In this document: positions 9,550 through 19,159 of the stretch, one piece after another
Position numbering within the stretch: position 1 is the first letter of the stretch
Layout: the number at the start of each line of letters is the position of its first letter
NCBI GenBank assembly: GCA_003349885.1
Contig: QFXC01000007.1
Location: 395,125-459,124 of the forward strand
DNA: 64,000 nucleotides
Origin: an endosymbiont of Galathealinum brachiosum
GTDB lineage: Bacteria > Pseudomonadota > Gammaproteobacteria > SZUA-229
Direction of reading: 5' to 3'
Translations under genes and position numbers: made by a program
The notes under the pieces: model-generated
Databases searched by the model: none
What the model was told of the DNA's origin: nothing
Seen by the model: the letters and a program-made list of their open reading frames with translations, nothing else

Positions 9550-10286
9550 ACAACTGTTCTGCAAAATTGAGAAGATACGCTATCGTTAGCCTGTTTTTTA
9601 TTAGTTTCAGCTCGATGCCCAACTCAATTTTTGCAGAAACCAGCACCTCAAAAAGCTTACACAGTCATCAGAAAATTGCAGAAAGTGCCAGACAATTTCT
9701 TGACGCCAATATAGAAAAATCACAGTTTTCCCGAATTGATATAAAAATGAGCCAGTTAGATTCTCGACTCAAATTATCACAATGCCCACTCCCTCTTACC
9801 ACTACTCTGGCTCCAGGTAGCCGATTTGCCGGTAAAACAACGGTACATTTACGCTGCAACAGCACTAGCCCCTGGACAGTTTATGTAGGTGCCAAAATCA
9901 AACTGTATGGAAAAGTAATACAAACAGCAACACCATTAACAAAGGGACATATCTTAAGTAAGCATGATCTAATCGCCGCTGAAGAAGACTTAAGTGCTAT
10001 TAAATATGGATATTTTACCGATACAGAGTTTTTAATTGGTAAACAACTAAAACGTCGCTTACCTCAGAGAAAAATAATTAAAGCAAATTACGTAAAAGCC
10101 CCAACTCTGGTTAAAAGAGGCGAACTAGTCACTATTATTGCCGAAAATACGGGATATTCAGTAAAAATGACTGGAACAGCAATGGCTACAGGAGGCCATG
10201 GAGACCGGATTAGAGTCAAAAATAGCTCTTCGAATCGCATTGTAGAGGGCACAATCAAAGCGGCTGGTATTGTCAGCATAAATTAA
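9546..10286 (+). CDS. flgA: Flagellar P-ring assembly chaperone FlgA
   Basis: FlgA is a periplasmic chaperone for P-ring assembly. The 246-residue product has a signal peptide (hydrophobic stretch about 12-30), then a SAF-like N-terminal region with [12 protein letters not shown], and the C-terminal domain with [25 protein letters not shown]. The final [21 protein letters not shown] is typical of the family. The start overlaps the chemoreceptor stop, so it is probably cotranscribed with it. flgM and flgN follow from their own promoter. Confidence 0.93.
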   Translation: MNNCSAKLRRYAIVSLFFISFSSMPNSIFAETSTSKSLHSHQKIAESARQFLDANIEKSQFSRIDIKMSQLDSRLKLSQCPLPLTTTLAPGSRFAGKTTVHLRCNSTSPWTVYVGAKIKLYGKVIQTATPLTKGHILSKHDLIAAEEDLSAIKYGYFTDTEFLIGKQLKRRLPQRKIIKANYVKAPTLVKRGELVTIIAENTGYSVKMTGTAMATGGHGDRIRVKNSSSNRIVEGTIKAAGIVSIN

Positions 10287-10300
10287 TCTTAAAATAATCC

Positions 10301-10327
10301 TAAAGTTATTTTATATCTGGCCGATAA
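10301..10327 (+). promoter_or_regulatory. Sigma28 (FliA) promoter of flgMN
   Basis: TAAA at 10301-10304 and GCCGATAA at 10320-10327 are separated by exactly 15 nt. This matches the FliA consensus TAAAGTTT-N11-GCCGATAA with one mismatch (TAAAGTTA). It lies 47 nt before the flgM ATG. FliA-driven flgM expression is a known feedback step in the flagellar cascade. Confidence 0.9.
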
Positions 10328-10373
10328 AGACTGCGAGAGAGTATAAATCAGGTGTTTACACCCGGAGAGCATT

Positions 10374-10682
10374 ATGACAAACCCAATTAATCCAATTGGC
10401 AGATCAACAACAGGGTCTATCAGTAACAATACTGATAAGGCTCAAGCTAAAAACGCTACGGAAAGCAGTAACGCTCCCCGTGCCAGTACAGAAGATACTG
10501 TTAGTTTGTCCAGAGAATCGCAACAGGTTTCCGGCTTACAACAACAGTTAAAAAATGCCCCTGCAGTAGATCAGGCAAAAGTTGACTCTATTAAACAGGA
10601 AATTGCTAATGGCAATTACCCATTAGATGCAGAGAAGATTGCTGAAAACCTGATTAATCTGGAACAATCACTACTCGAATAA
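10374..10682 (+). CDS. flgM: Anti-sigma28 factor FlgM
   Basis: FlgM binds FliA until it is exported through the completed hook. The 102-residue protein has the usual low-complexity N-terminal half (Ser, Thr, Asn rich) and the conserved C-terminal FliA-binding region from about residue 60: VDQAKVDSIKQEIANGNYPLDAEKIAENLI. The start is preceded by CCGGAGAGCATT, a good Shine-Dalgarno. flgN begins 24 nt later. Confidence 0.95.
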   Translation: MTNPINPIGRSTTGSISNNTDKAQAKNATESSNAPRASTEDTVSLSRESQQVSGLQQQLKNAPAVDQAKVDSIKQEIANGNYPLDAEKIAENLINLEQSLLE

Positions 10683-10706
10683 CGTACAAAGCTAAACGGA
10701 AAACAT

Positions 10707-11150
10707 ATGACTGCTCTACTCTCTCTCTTACAGAACATTCAGCAAACCAGCCAACAGTTATTTGACTGCTTAAAGCAGGAAAAGCTTGCATTGGATCATG
10801 ACCAACTGGAAAGCTTGAATGAAATTTCCAGTCAGAAACAAATTCTTCTTGAGCAATTAGGTTTGCTAGATCAGCAACGTGCAGCCAGCTCACCTGGTAA
10901 AAACTTCAATGATTTTATCAGCAACAGCAATAATCAGGCACTAATTAAACAATGGGATACAACACGTAAACACATTGCAGAGTGCCAGCAACAAAATGAA
11001 ATTAATGGCCGATTAATAAGCAAACGTAGTCAGGTTAATCAGGATATTCTCAGCATTCTAAGTGGCCGTAATGAACAGGCCAGCGAAACTTATAATGCAC
11101 AAGGTAACCAGACAAGTAGTGCATCGTTATTAGGCGGGGTTAAAGCTTAG
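10707..11150 (+). CDS. flgN: Flagellar export chaperone FlgN
   Basis: FlgN is the export chaperone for hook-filament junction proteins FlgK and FlgL. The 147-residue, mostly helical and Gln-rich protein fits the family in length, predicted coiled coil and position immediately after flgM. The segment LESLNEISSQKQILLEQLGLLDQQR is typical. Sequence conservation in the family is low, so the call leans on context. Its substrates FlgK/FlgL are not encoded in this window. Confidence 0.9.
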   Translation: MTALLSLLQNIQQTSQQLFDCLKQEKLALDHDQLESLNEISSQKQILLEQLGLLDQQRAASSPGKNFNDFISNSNNQALIKQWDTTRKHIAECQQQNEINGRLISKRSQVNQDILSILSGRNEQASETYNAQGNQTSSASLLGGVKA

Positions 11151-11246
11151 TTTATCTTAAAGCTGGAGTGACTTCTGCCATTCTGTTGCGAACGTTATCA
11201 AATTCATAAACTGGTGAGAGCGTGCTCTGCTGAGGCATTTCTCCAT

Positions 11247-11282
11247 CGGGGAAAGGTCGCCGCTTTTTGCGCCCTGTCCCCG
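11247..11282. repeat. REP-like palindrome (CGGGGA...TCCCCG)
   Basis: CGGGGAAAGGTCGCCGC and GCGCCCTGTCCCCG form a stem around a T-rich loop between convergent flgN and recO. Weaker pairing extends outwards (CTGCTGAGG with CCATAGCAG). The ends starting GGGGA resemble the other short palindromes in this window and REP elements linked to RAYT transposases. It could also terminate the convergent transcripts. Confidence 0.5.
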
Positions 11283-11370
11283 AGGAAGATGTACCATAGC
11301 AGCGCGTAACTTTAGCAGAATCTTAAACTGTAAAACATCCACTTTCTACTAACTACTGTATCTTAACCAC

Positions 11371-12078
11371 TCACCGAAACAACTCCCGACTTTTAATCGG
11401 TTTGCCTTCCAGGTAATAATTTAAAACAACTCGCATTAAACGTTTGGCATCTTTAAGAGACTGTATGTTATCCAGTGTATTCTCATCCAGATCAATCAGG
11501 CTTTTACCTGATAATTTCAAAATATAAGATTCATCATGCACCGACGAGATAGCCACCGGACCATGCTCCAGATAATACGCATACTCATCATCAGACAGCA
11601 CCGCTTCTCCCGTTTCTGCATTGACCGATAGATTCAAACCAAAACCCAATTCCTCCAGTAACTGTTTCTCAAACAACCGGAGTATGGGTTCTATTTCATG
11701 TTTATCCGCCAGTAAACGAATCACCGACTCATAAAGACGATAAACACTTTCATGCACATCGTGTTTATGCAAAAGTTTTATAATTAATTCATTTACATAA
11801 AAAGCACTCGGTAGAGCTTTGCCGGTTAACGTTATTGTTTTGACTGTCTGAGGCTCTGCACCGGTTAATGTCGGCATCTCTCCTTTGCCTGACCAGCTAA
11901 CTATCAAAGGCCTAAAAGGCTGAAGTATACTTTTTAAACGGGATTTGGCTCCCCTGCTACCCCTGCTCATTAATGACAGTCGACCATAGTCAGGGGTAAT
12001 AACTTCTAAAATTTGACTGGTATCACGGAAAGCACGGTGATGGAGAATATAAGCTGGTTGATCCTGAACACGCATCAA
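11371..12078 (-). CDS. recO: DNA repair protein RecO
   Basis: RecO helps load RecA onto SSB-coated single-stranded DNA. The 235-residue product has the N-terminal OB-fold (QPAYILHHRAFRDTSQILEV, about residues 6-25) and a helical C-terminal domain. Length is normal. It is the last gene of the rnc-era-recO run, 57 nt after era; pdxJ, which often follows, is absent, and flgN converges instead. Confidence 0.95.
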   Translation of the reverse strand: MMRVQDQPAYILHHRAFRDTSQILEVITPDYGRLSLMSRGSRGAKSRLKSILQPFRPLIVSWSGKGEMPTLTGAEPQTVKTITLTGKALPSAFYVNELIIKLLHKHDVHESVYRLYESVIRLLADKHEIEPILRLFEKQLLEELGFGLNLSVNAETGEAVLSDDEYAYYLEHGPVAISSVHDESYILKLSGKSLIDLDENTLDNIQSLKDAKRLMRVVLNYYLEGKPIKSRELFR

Positions 12079-12135
12079 AAAGGCTTTGATGCAGGGGGCA
12101 ACAAGAAACAGACCCCGAGTTTATCCGCTGTATTA

Positions 12136-13035
12136 TTAATCTGCATCATAACCAAGGCTACGTAATGAAGCCTCGCTATCAGACCAGCCGGATTTAACTT
12201 TTACCCATAATTTCAAAAAGACTTTTCGATCAATCAGGTTTTCAATATCTTTACGTGCTTTAGTACCGATACTTTTCAACCTTGCACCTTTATCACCAAT
12301 TACAATTACTTTCTGACCTTTGGTTTCAACTAGAATTAATGCATGGATACGGGTTATTTTTTCTTCATCTTTATATTGTTCAATTTCTACTGTCGTCTGA
12401 TAAGGCAGTTCATTACCTAATTCCCTGACGAGTTTCTCACGAATAATTTCAGCGACCAGAAAACGCGTGCTTCTATCCGTAAATTCATCATCCTGAAAAT
12501 ATGCAGACGCTTCAGGTAATTTCGTTAACAGGTAATCTTCCAGCTGTTGTACGTTATGACCCTGGGTTGCCGATATAGGCATCACATTTGCAAAATCATA
12601 TTTTTCACTAATTTCTGCAATAAAAGGTAATAACTGATCTTTATCTGCAATTTTATCAACCTTGTTTACCAGCAAAACAACGGGGACATCTACCTGCTCC
12701 AGTTTTTTCAATACAAGCTCATCTTCATCAGTCCATTTCATTGCCTGCACTAGAAACAACACAACATCGACATCATGAATAACCGAACTGGCGGCACGAT
12801 TCATATAACGATTAATTGCGCGGTTACCACCACTGTGAATTCCCGGTGTATCAACAAAAATAAACTGCCCGTTATCAACAGTTTTAACACCCAGAATTTG
12901 ATGGCGGGTTGTTTGTGGTTTACGTGATGTAATACTGAGTTTTAAACCCAGCATATGATTCAACAAAGTAGACTTACCCATATTAGGTCTGCCTATTATT
13001 GCTACGTAACCGCATTTGAAATTTTGATCAGTCAT
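12136..13035 (-). CDS. era: GTPase Era
   Basis: Era binds the 3' end of 16S rRNA and acts in 30S maturation. The 299-residue protein has G1 GRPNMGKST (about 16-24), G3 DTPG, G4 NKVD and a C-terminal KH domain with VIVIGDKGARLKSIGTKARKDIE. Length matches the family. It lies 37 nt after rnc, the conserved gene order. Confidence 0.97.
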   Translation of the reverse strand: MTDQNFKCGYVAIIGRPNMGKSTLLNHMLGLKLSITSRKPQTTRHQILGVKTVDNGQFIFVDTPGIHSGGNRAINRYMNRAASSVIHDVDVVLFLVQAMKWTDEDELVLKKLEQVDVPVVLLVNKVDKIADKDQLLPFIAEISEKYDFANVMPISATQGHNVQQLEDYLLTKLPEASAYFQDDEFTDRSTRFLVAEIIREKLVRELGNELPYQTTVEIEQYKDEEKITRIHALILVETKGQKVIVIGDKGARLKSIGTKARKDIENLIDRKVFLKLWVKVKSGWSDSEASLRSLGYDAD

Positions 13036-13072
13036 GGTTTTTCTTCATCATTCTGCTTAGCTGAATAGCTAC

Positions 13073-13783
13073 TTAGTTTTTGTTAAATAATTCCTGAACT
13101 AGTGGAATTATTTTATCGGCAGCCTGTTGTTCCGCTTTTCTACGGTTACTCGCTTTACCTTCTGTCTCTAACTCAAGTTTCTCTATTTTACAATTTACTG
13201 TGAATTGCTGATTATGCGCTTTACCAACAATTTCTATTACATCATATTTTGGTAAACTAAATTTTCTTGATTGCAATAATTCCTGCAAGCGCGTTTTGGG
13301 ATCTTTAAGTGAATCAGCATCCAGTATATTTTCAAGCTGTTCGTTATAAAGTCGTAATATAATATCTCTGCAACATTCTAAATCACTGTCCATATAAACA
13401 GCACCAAATATTGCCTCTACTGTGTCCGCCAGTATCGAATTGCGACGAAAACCACCGCTTTTTAACTCTCCACTGCCTAAAATTAAATAATCACCTAATT
13501 TTAAATCCTGTGAAACCAGAAACAAACCTTCTTTATTTACAAGGCTCGCACGTAATCGACTTAAATCACCTTCTGAAGATCCGGGGTATCGTGTAAACAA
13601 ATCAGCTGCGATAACAAAATTTAAAATACTATCGCCTAAAAACTCAAGGCGTTCATTATTTCTGGCGCCTGCGCTTCTATGTGTTACAGCTTCATTTAAT
13701 AATTCAATTTTATTAAATTGATAGTTTATTAATTTTTCCAGTCTGGGTAAATCAGGCTGGTTTGAGTTTGATTTTTTAGACAT
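13073..13783 (-). CDS. rnc: Ribonuclease III
   Basis: RNase III cleaves double-stranded RNA, including rRNA precursors. The catalytic domain has the signature NERLEFLGDSILNFV (about residues 38-52) with the metal-binding Glu/Asp, and EAIFGAVYMDSD with the second acidic pair. The C-terminal double-stranded RNA-binding domain starts near residue 160 (DPKTRLQELLQSR) and ends NRRKAEQQAADKII. It is 5 nt after the DUF4845 gene, so in the same operon. Confidence 0.97.
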   Translation of the reverse strand: MSKKSNSNQPDLPRLEKLINYQFNKIELLNEAVTHRSAGARNNERLEFLGDSILNFVIAADLFTRYPGSSEGDLSRLRASLVNKEGLFLVSQDLKLGDYLILGSGELKSGGFRRNSILADTVEAIFGAVYMDSDLECCRDIILRLYNEQLENILDADSLKDPKTRLQELLQSRKFSLPKYDVIEIVGKAHNQQFTVNCKIEKLELETEGKASNRRKAEQQAADKIIPLVQELFNKN

Positions 13784-13788
13784 AAAAA

Positions 13789-14166
13789 CTATCTGATTAA
13801 AATATCCACTTCATATTCAAAATCAGCTACAAACTTGAGATTACCCCATATAGGGCCTCTTTCTTCATATTTAGCTGTCAGATGATAACCCTTGGCAATC
13901 TTCTTAAATTTGAATGCTGCCTTGTTATCAGCCAGATCATAGAGGTTATTAATTTTTAAGCGCTTTCGAAATAATTTACTAATTTTTTTAGCGCCCATTT
14001 TTTTAACTGTTGGATCAACCGCCATCGAATCCATAATGGTTTTAAGAGATTGATAATTTAAATACACGGGAATAATTCGCAACGCCATAATACCCTGCAC
14101 AGCGATAAACGCTATAATAATAGCCCAGGAAATCATGGTTAATCCCGACTGTTTCTTATTTATCAT
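13789..14166 (-). CDS. DUF4845 single-pass membrane protein
   Basis: A short protein with one N-terminal membrane segment (TMISWAIIIAFIAVQGIMAL) and a basic soluble remainder. The DUF4845 family is nearly always found between lepB and rnc; its function is unknown. An upstream in-frame ATG at 14181 overlaps the lepB stop (ATGA). The internal ATG at 14166 (MINKKQSG) has GAGGTG before it and gives the family-typical N-terminus, so it is preferred, but the longer form is possible. Confidence 0.88.
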   Translation of the reverse strand: MINKKQSGLTMISWAIIIAFIAVQGIMALRIIPVYLNYQSLKTIMDSMAVDPTVKKMGAKKISKLFRKRLKINNLYDLADNKAAFKFKKIAKGYHLTAKYEERGPIWGNLKFVADFEYEVDILIR

Positions 14167-14177
14167 TCCACCACACC

Positions 14178-14987
14178 TCATTCAATTGATTGTCCAATAC
14201 GCCCAAAACCAATACCGCTATCCCAGTGCATCCAGATCATAAACGCTTTACCAACAAGATGTTTTTCTGGCACCACACCCCAATAACGACTGTCATTACT
14301 GTTATCACGGTTGTCTCCCATCATAAAATAATGACCTTCCGGAACAATATACTCAGCATCAAGTCCGGGGCGTCCCGGTATGATTAAAATATTATGCTCT
14401 ATGCCCAACAGGTTTTCGACATATTCCTGCGCAGGATTAAATTCGCCCGGTCCACTGTATTCACCTACACGCTTACGATCTACCGTCTTACCATTTACAT
14501 AGAGCACTTTATTGTAATATGCAATGTGATCACCGGGAATACCGATCACCCGCTTGATATAATCTACTGACGGATCACGAGGATACTTAAATACAGCAAC
14601 ATCACCCCGTTCAGGTTTATCAACTTCGTAAATCACCTTATTGAATACTGGCACTTTTACGCCGTAAGCGAATTTATTCACCAGAATAAAGTCTCCAATA
14701 TATAAACTCGGTATCATTGATCCCGATGGAATACGAAAAGGCTCTACCAGAAACCCTCTTAACAAAAACACAATAAGTAAAACAGGAAAAAAAGATTTAG
14801 CGTATTCAACAATAACCGGCTCGTCATTACTGCCAGACGTACCACCATGAACACTTTCACCACTGTATTCATGTGGATTATTGATTTTTCGACGTGGCGC
14901 TAATGCAACAGCATCAAAAAGCCAGATAATGCCGGTAAGAACTGTTCCTGAAAACAGGAAAAATGCAAAATCGTAATTAATATTCAT
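14178..14987 (-). CDS. lepB: Signal peptidase I
   Basis: LepB removes signal peptides from exported proteins at the inner membrane. The 269-residue protein has two N-terminal membrane segments (about 6-26 and 65-82), the catalytic Ser in RIPSGSMIPSL (about residue 92), the catalytic Lys in VDYIKRVIGIPGD, and the C-terminal box GDNRDNSNDSRYWG. It is downstream of lepA (125 nt gap) and coupled to the DUF4845 gene. Confidence 0.97.
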   Translation of the reverse strand: MNINYDFAFFLFSGTVLTGIIWLFDAVALAPRRKINNPHEYSGESVHGGTSGSNDEPVIVEYAKSFFPVLLIVFLLRGFLVEPFRIPSGSMIPSLYIGDFILVNKFAYGVKVPVFNKVIYEVDKPERGDVAVFKYPRDPSVDYIKRVIGIPGDHIAYYNKVLYVNGKTVDRKRVGEYSGPGEFNPAQEYVENLLGIEHNILIIPGRPGLDAEYIVPEGHYFMMGDNRDNSNDSRYWGVVPEKHLVGKAFMIWMHWDSGIGFGRIGQSIE

Positions 14988-15112
14988 AGTTAACTCTGTT
15001 ATTTATTTTCTGTCTTTCCCAATAATTTTCGGGTAAGCCCATTAAAGTTATATCGCTATTATAACAATCCAGTTTTCACATGAATTGTTATGTTTTAATT
15101 TATGCAGTTTTA

Positions 15113-16903
15113 CTAACTGTCTACTTTTAGCACTGCTAAAAACGCTTCCTGAGGAATTTCGACTTTACCAAACTGCTTCATGCGTTTTTTACCTTTTTTC
15201 TGTTTTTCCAGTAATTTTTTCTTACGACTTACATCACCACCATAACATTTTGCCGTTACATTTTTACGTAAAGCTTTTACCGTACTACGCGCTATAATCT
15301 GCCGACCAATCGCAGCCTGAATAGCGATATCAAACATTTGTCTTGGAATAAGCTCACGCATTTTATCCGCAACTTCCCGGCCTCTTCTTTGTGAAGCTTC
15401 TGCATGAACAATCACCGCTAGTGCGTCTACTCTTTCCGAGTTAATCAGAATATCAACTTTGGTAAGTTTTGATTCCTGAAAATACTTAAATTCATAATCA
15501 AAAGAGGCATAACCACGGCTTACAGATTTTAATCTGTCAAAGAAATCCAGTACCACTTCCGACATAGGCATATCATAAGTCAATGCGACCTGAACTCCCA
15601 TGTATTGCATATTCGTCTGAACGCCACGTTTTTCAATACACAGGCTAATCACATTCCCGACATATTCCTGAGGTACCAGAATATTCGCCTGAATAATCGG
15701 TTCACGAATTTCTTCTATGTAATTCACTTCAGGCAGATCTGACGGATTATGAATCTGGATAATATTACCATCCGTTTTCAATACCTCATAAACTACGGTC
15801 GGTGCGGTGGTAATCAGGTTTAAATCATATTCCCGTTCCAGACGTTCCTGCACGATTTCCATATGTAACATACCAAGGAAACCAATACGGAAACCAAAAC
15901 CTAATGCGGTTGAAGATTCTGGCTCAAACTGCAGTGCAGAGTCATTTAATGTAAGTTTATCCAGTGCCTCACGGAAACTTTCAAAATCATCCGCTTCCAC
16001 CGGGAACATCCCCGCGAATACCCGCGGCTGAACTTCTTTAAAACCCTCTAAAACCTCTTCAGCAGGATTGTCAGTCAATGTAATCGTATCACCGACTTTA
16101 ACTGAATCTATTTCTTTAATGCCGGCTATGATAAAACCTACCTGACCACATTCCAGCACTGGTGTATCTTCACGCTTAGGTGTGAATATACCCACAAAAT
16201 CAACGCCAAAGTTCCTGCCTGTAGACATGATTTGCATCTTGTCACCCTTGCGGATAGCCCCGTCAATGACTCGAACCAGCGTAACAACACCCACATAGGA
16301 ATCAAACCATGAATCAACAATCAGTGCTTTTAGCGGTGCATCAGGATCACCTTCCGGGGCAGGTATTTCTTCTACCAGCCTTTCCAGCAACTCATCTATA
16401 CCGATACCCGACTTAGCACTCACCTGACAGGCATCAGTAGCTTCAATACCAATAATATCTTCTATTTCCTGAGCAACCCTGTCCGCATCCGCAGCGGGTA
16501 AATCAATTTTATTTAATACGGGCATCACTTCCAGTCCTAACTCAATTGCGGTGTAACAGTTCGCCACACTTTGTGCCTCAACACCCTGCGATGCATCCAC
16601 AACTAATAACGCGCCTTCACAAGCCTGTAGTGAGCGTGATACTTCATAAGAGAAATCGACATGGCCCGGTGTGTCAATAAAGTTAAGCTGATAGACCTCA
16701 CCATTATTAGCTTTGTAATCAAGTGAAACACATTGCGCTTTAATAGTGATACCGCGTTCGCGCTCCAGATCCATTGAATCCAGTACCTGCGCTTCCATTT
16801 CGCGCTCTGATAAACCACCACAAACCTGGATAAAACGATCAGCCAGCGTCGATTTACCGTGATCTATATGAGCGATGATAGAAAAATTACGTATATTTTG
16901 CAT
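15113..16903 (-). CDS. lepA: Elongation factor 4 (LepA)
   Basis: LepA is a ribosome-binding GTPase implicated in translation initiation and back-translocation. The 596-residue product has G1 [13 protein letters not shown] (about 11-23), G3 DTPGHVDF, G4 NKID, EF-G-like domains and the LepA-specific C-terminal domain ending [20 protein letters not shown]. Length is normal. It lies between the glutaredoxin-like gene and lepB. Confidence 0.98.
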   Translation of the reverse strand: MQNIRNFSIIAHIDHGKSTLADRFIQVCGGLSEREMEAQVLDSMDLERERGITIKAQCVSLDYKANNGEVYQLNFIDTPGHVDFSYEVSRSLQACEGALLVVDASQGVEAQSVANCYTAIELGLEVMPVLNKIDLPAADADRVAQEIEDIIGIEATDACQVSAKSGIGIDELLERLVEEIPAPEGDPDAPLKALIVDSWFDSYVGVVTLVRVIDGAIRKGDKMQIMSTGRNFGVDFVGIFTPKREDTPVLECGQVGFIIAGIKEIDSVKVGDTITLTDNPAEEVLEGFKEVQPRVFAGMFPVEADDFESFREALDKLTLNDSALQFEPESSTALGFGFRIGFLGMLHMEIVQERLEREYDLNLITTAPTVVYEVLKTDGNIIQIHNPSDLPEVNYIEEIREPIIQANILVPQEYVGNVISLCIEKRGVQTNMQYMGVQVALTYDMPMSEVVLDFFDRLKSVSRGYASFDYEFKYFQESKLTKVDILINSERVDALAVIVHAEASQRRGREVADKMRELIPRQMFDIAIQAAIGRQIIARSTVKALRKNVTAKCYGGDVSRKKKLLEKQKKGKKRMKQFGKVEIPQEAFLAVLKVDS

Positions 16904-16958
16904 GTTAATTGAATCTTAAATCTCTTATTTATCATCAGGTTACACTGAACAACCCGAT

Positions 16959-17201
16959 TTATTGATTATTTTCCAGCAACTGCAATATTGCAGCCTGATC
17001 TAAAAAATAATGGCAAATTTGTTTGTCCTCACAGGTAACCACCGGCACCAGTGAGCCATACTGTTCAATTAGCTGGGGATTTGAATCGATATCGACTTCA
17101 ATTATTCTGAAACTGTGGACCTGCTGCAGCTGGTATAGCTGCATTAACAGGTCTTCACAGAGATGGCATCCATAACGTGAATAGACGGTGAATTCGATCA
17201 C
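16959..17201 (-). CDS. Glutaredoxin-like DUF836 protein
   Basis: An 80-residue thioredoxin-fold protein with a CHLC redox motif (residues about 13-16) and a Val-Pro cis-proline (LVPVV) in the expected place. It belongs to the small glutaredoxin-like family (DUF836) commonly found between mucD and lepA. Its start overlaps the mucD stop by 4 nt. Its redox partner is unknown. Confidence 0.85.
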   Translation of the reverse strand: MIEFTVYSRYGCHLCEDLLMQLYQLQQVHSFRIIEVDIDSNPQLIEQYGSLVPVVTCEDKQICHYFLDQAAILQLLENNQ

Positions 17202-18613
17202 TCGTTACCGGTAATCTTCATCACAATAAACTGATCTGACCCCTGGCGATGAACCAGAACGGGAATCATACGGCCTGTGGGTAATTTGGCAACTTTTTTA
17301 CGAAAATCAGCCACATTTTTTACATTTTTGCGGTCAAGTTGCAGCAAAACATCTCCTGCCACCAGTCCTGACTGATCAGCGACACTTCCGGGCACCACAT
17401 TTCTTACAAGAACACCTCGCCCTAATGCCTGCATTGAGTCTTCATCCAGATCAATCACCTCAACCCCCATCTTGTTTGAAGACGAGGGTTTTGTTTCAGC
17501 CGCTGCAATGGGCTGACTCTCTGACGGCAGTTCTTCAATCTTCACCACCAGAATCATTTTTCTATCATTACGCAGAATATTAACATTAGCTTTTGAGCCA
17601 ACCGGCACTCTACCAACAAGAGGTGGCAAATCAGATGAGTCAAGAATGGGCTTTCTATTAAACGATAAAATCACATCCCCGGCTTTAAAGCCGGCTTTTT
17701 CTGCCGGGCTATTTTCAATAACCTGTGAGACTAATGCACCAACAGGTTTATCGAGATTAAAACTCTGTGCAATTTCATGGGTGATTTCCTGAATATAAAC
17801 CCCCAGCCATCCACGGCTAACCGTACCAGACTTTTTAAGCTGCTTTACAACATCCATAGCAACTTCAACGGGTATTGAAAATGACAGCCCCATAAAACCA
17901 CCGGTTCGGCTATATATCTGTGAGTTTATACCAATGACCTCACCATCAAGGTTAAACAGAGGGCCTCCGGAATTTCCCGGATTAATCGCCACATCTGTTT
18001 GAATAAACGAGACATAATTTGCTCTGGGCAAGCTACGACCTTTGGCACTGACAATACCCGCAGTGGCAGAGTGATCAAAACCAAAAGGTGAACCAATCGC
18101 CAGCACCCAGTCTCCCACTCGCAACTTATCTGAATTACCAATAGCTACAACGGGTAAATCATTTGCTTCAACTTTAAGCAGCGCAATATCACTAAACTCA
18201 TCACTACCAATTACCTTCGCAGATAATTCACGCTTATCACTCAGGCGAACCAGGATTTCATCCGCACCTTCAACTACATGGTGATTAGTAATAATGAAAC
18301 CATCTTCAGAAAGAATAAAACCAGAACCCAGTGAAGTTGATTCCTGTTTCTGACGAGGCATACCCTCACCCAGGAAGTGTTTAAATAATTCATTAAAAGG
18401 AGAGTCATCGGGAATTTGCAGCTCACCACCCAGCTCCTCTTTTAATTTGTTCCATGAGTTGGATGAAGACGACTTTTGTCGCGTACTGATATTGACGACC
18501 GCTTTACCATTTTCTTCAACTAGATCAGCAAATTCAGGTAACGAACTGGCCTGCAATTGCAAACTACTCAATAACAGGACAAGCAAAAAAAGTAACGGTG
18601 TTCTAACTAACAT
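17198..18613 (-). CDS. mucD: Periplasmic serine protease MucD/DegP-like
   Basis: A periplasmic HtrA-family protease/chaperone of the sigmaE regulon. The 471-residue protein has a signal peptide (about 1-22), the catalytic triad His in TNHHVVEGADE, Asp in SDIALLKVE and Ser in NPGNSGGPLFNLDGEV, and two C-terminal PDZ domains (about 265-360 and 375-465). Placement after rseABC identifies it as the MucD-type member. It ends in overlap with the glutaredoxin-like gene. Confidence 0.95.
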   Translation of the reverse strand: MLVRTPLLFLLVLLLSSLQLQASSLPEFADLVEENGKAVVNISTRQKSSSSNSWNKLKEELGGELQIPDDSPFNELFKHFLGEGMPRQKQESTSLGSGFILSEDGFIITNHHVVEGADEILVRLSDKRELSAKVIGSDEFSDIALLKVEANDLPVVAIGNSDKLRVGDWVLAIGSPFGFDHSATAGIVSAKGRSLPRANYVSFIQTDVAINPGNSGGPLFNLDGEVIGINSQIYSRTGGFMGLSFSIPVEVAMDVVKQLKKSGTVSRGWLGVYIQEITHEIAQSFNLDKPVGALVSQVIENSPAEKAGFKAGDVILSFNRKPILDSSDLPPLVGRVPVGSKANVNILRNDRKMILVVKIEELPSESQPIAAAETKPSSSNKMGVEVIDLDEDSMQALGRGVLVRNVVPGSVADQSGLVAGDVLLQLDRKNVKNVADFRKKVAKLPTGRMIPVLVHRQGSDQFIVMKITGNE

Positions 18614-18716
18614 AATGGCTCTCTATTTTTGTAACTGCTGCTTTCAAAGCAAATACATAACTAATATTTTTATAACCCATGCGCACCTGATGGAGCACCT
18701 ACAAAATATATTTTAT

Positions 18717-19145
18717 CTAAACTCGACGTATTAAATGAGGCTGAATTGATTTTTTTAAACCACTGCCCGACATCACTCTACGAACCAGAATCATCGCAAA
18801 AACAAAACCGCTAACAACAGAAGCAATAGTGATTAATTCATTAGAAAAAAAATACTCCACCAATATACCGAACATCATCATGAAAATCAGGGGAAATAAA
18901 TAAATTAGCAGGGAACCCTGCACTAAAGCATTTTCATCGATAGCAACCACCACCGTGTCACCCACTTTCACATCCAGAGTATTATCTACTGCAAACTGAG
19001 AGCTTCGATTACCCACCACTTTTGACAAGGTAGAAGTACCACAACCTGATTTCACAGAACAGCTTTGACAGGCTGACTTTCGCTGCGTCTCTAACAACAC
19101 CTGCTGTTCATTCACGTCAATAACAACGGCATTTTCTTCAATCAT
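18717..19145 (-). CDS. rseC: SigmaE regulator RseC/MucC
   Basis: RseC is an inner-membrane modulator of the sigmaE and redox-related systems. The 142-residue protein has the N-terminal Cys-rich cluster RKSACQSCSVKSGCGTS (about 22-38) and two membrane segments (about 80-98 and 104-122). Length and order (rpoE-rseA-rseB-rseC) fit. Confidence 0.93.
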   Translation of the reverse strand: MIEENAVVIDVNEQQVLLETQRKSACQSCSVKSGCGTSTLSKVVGNRSSQFAVDNTLDVKVGDTVVVAIDENALVQGSLLIYLFPLIFMMMFGILVEYFFSNELITIASVVSGFVFAMILVRRVMSGSGLKKSIQPHLIRRV

Positions 19146-19159
19146 TTAAAGACGCTCTT

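Noticed and set aside
11157-11342. 61-codon minus-strand ORF between flgN and recO
   Set aside because: It overlaps the REP-like palindrome and resembles no known protein.
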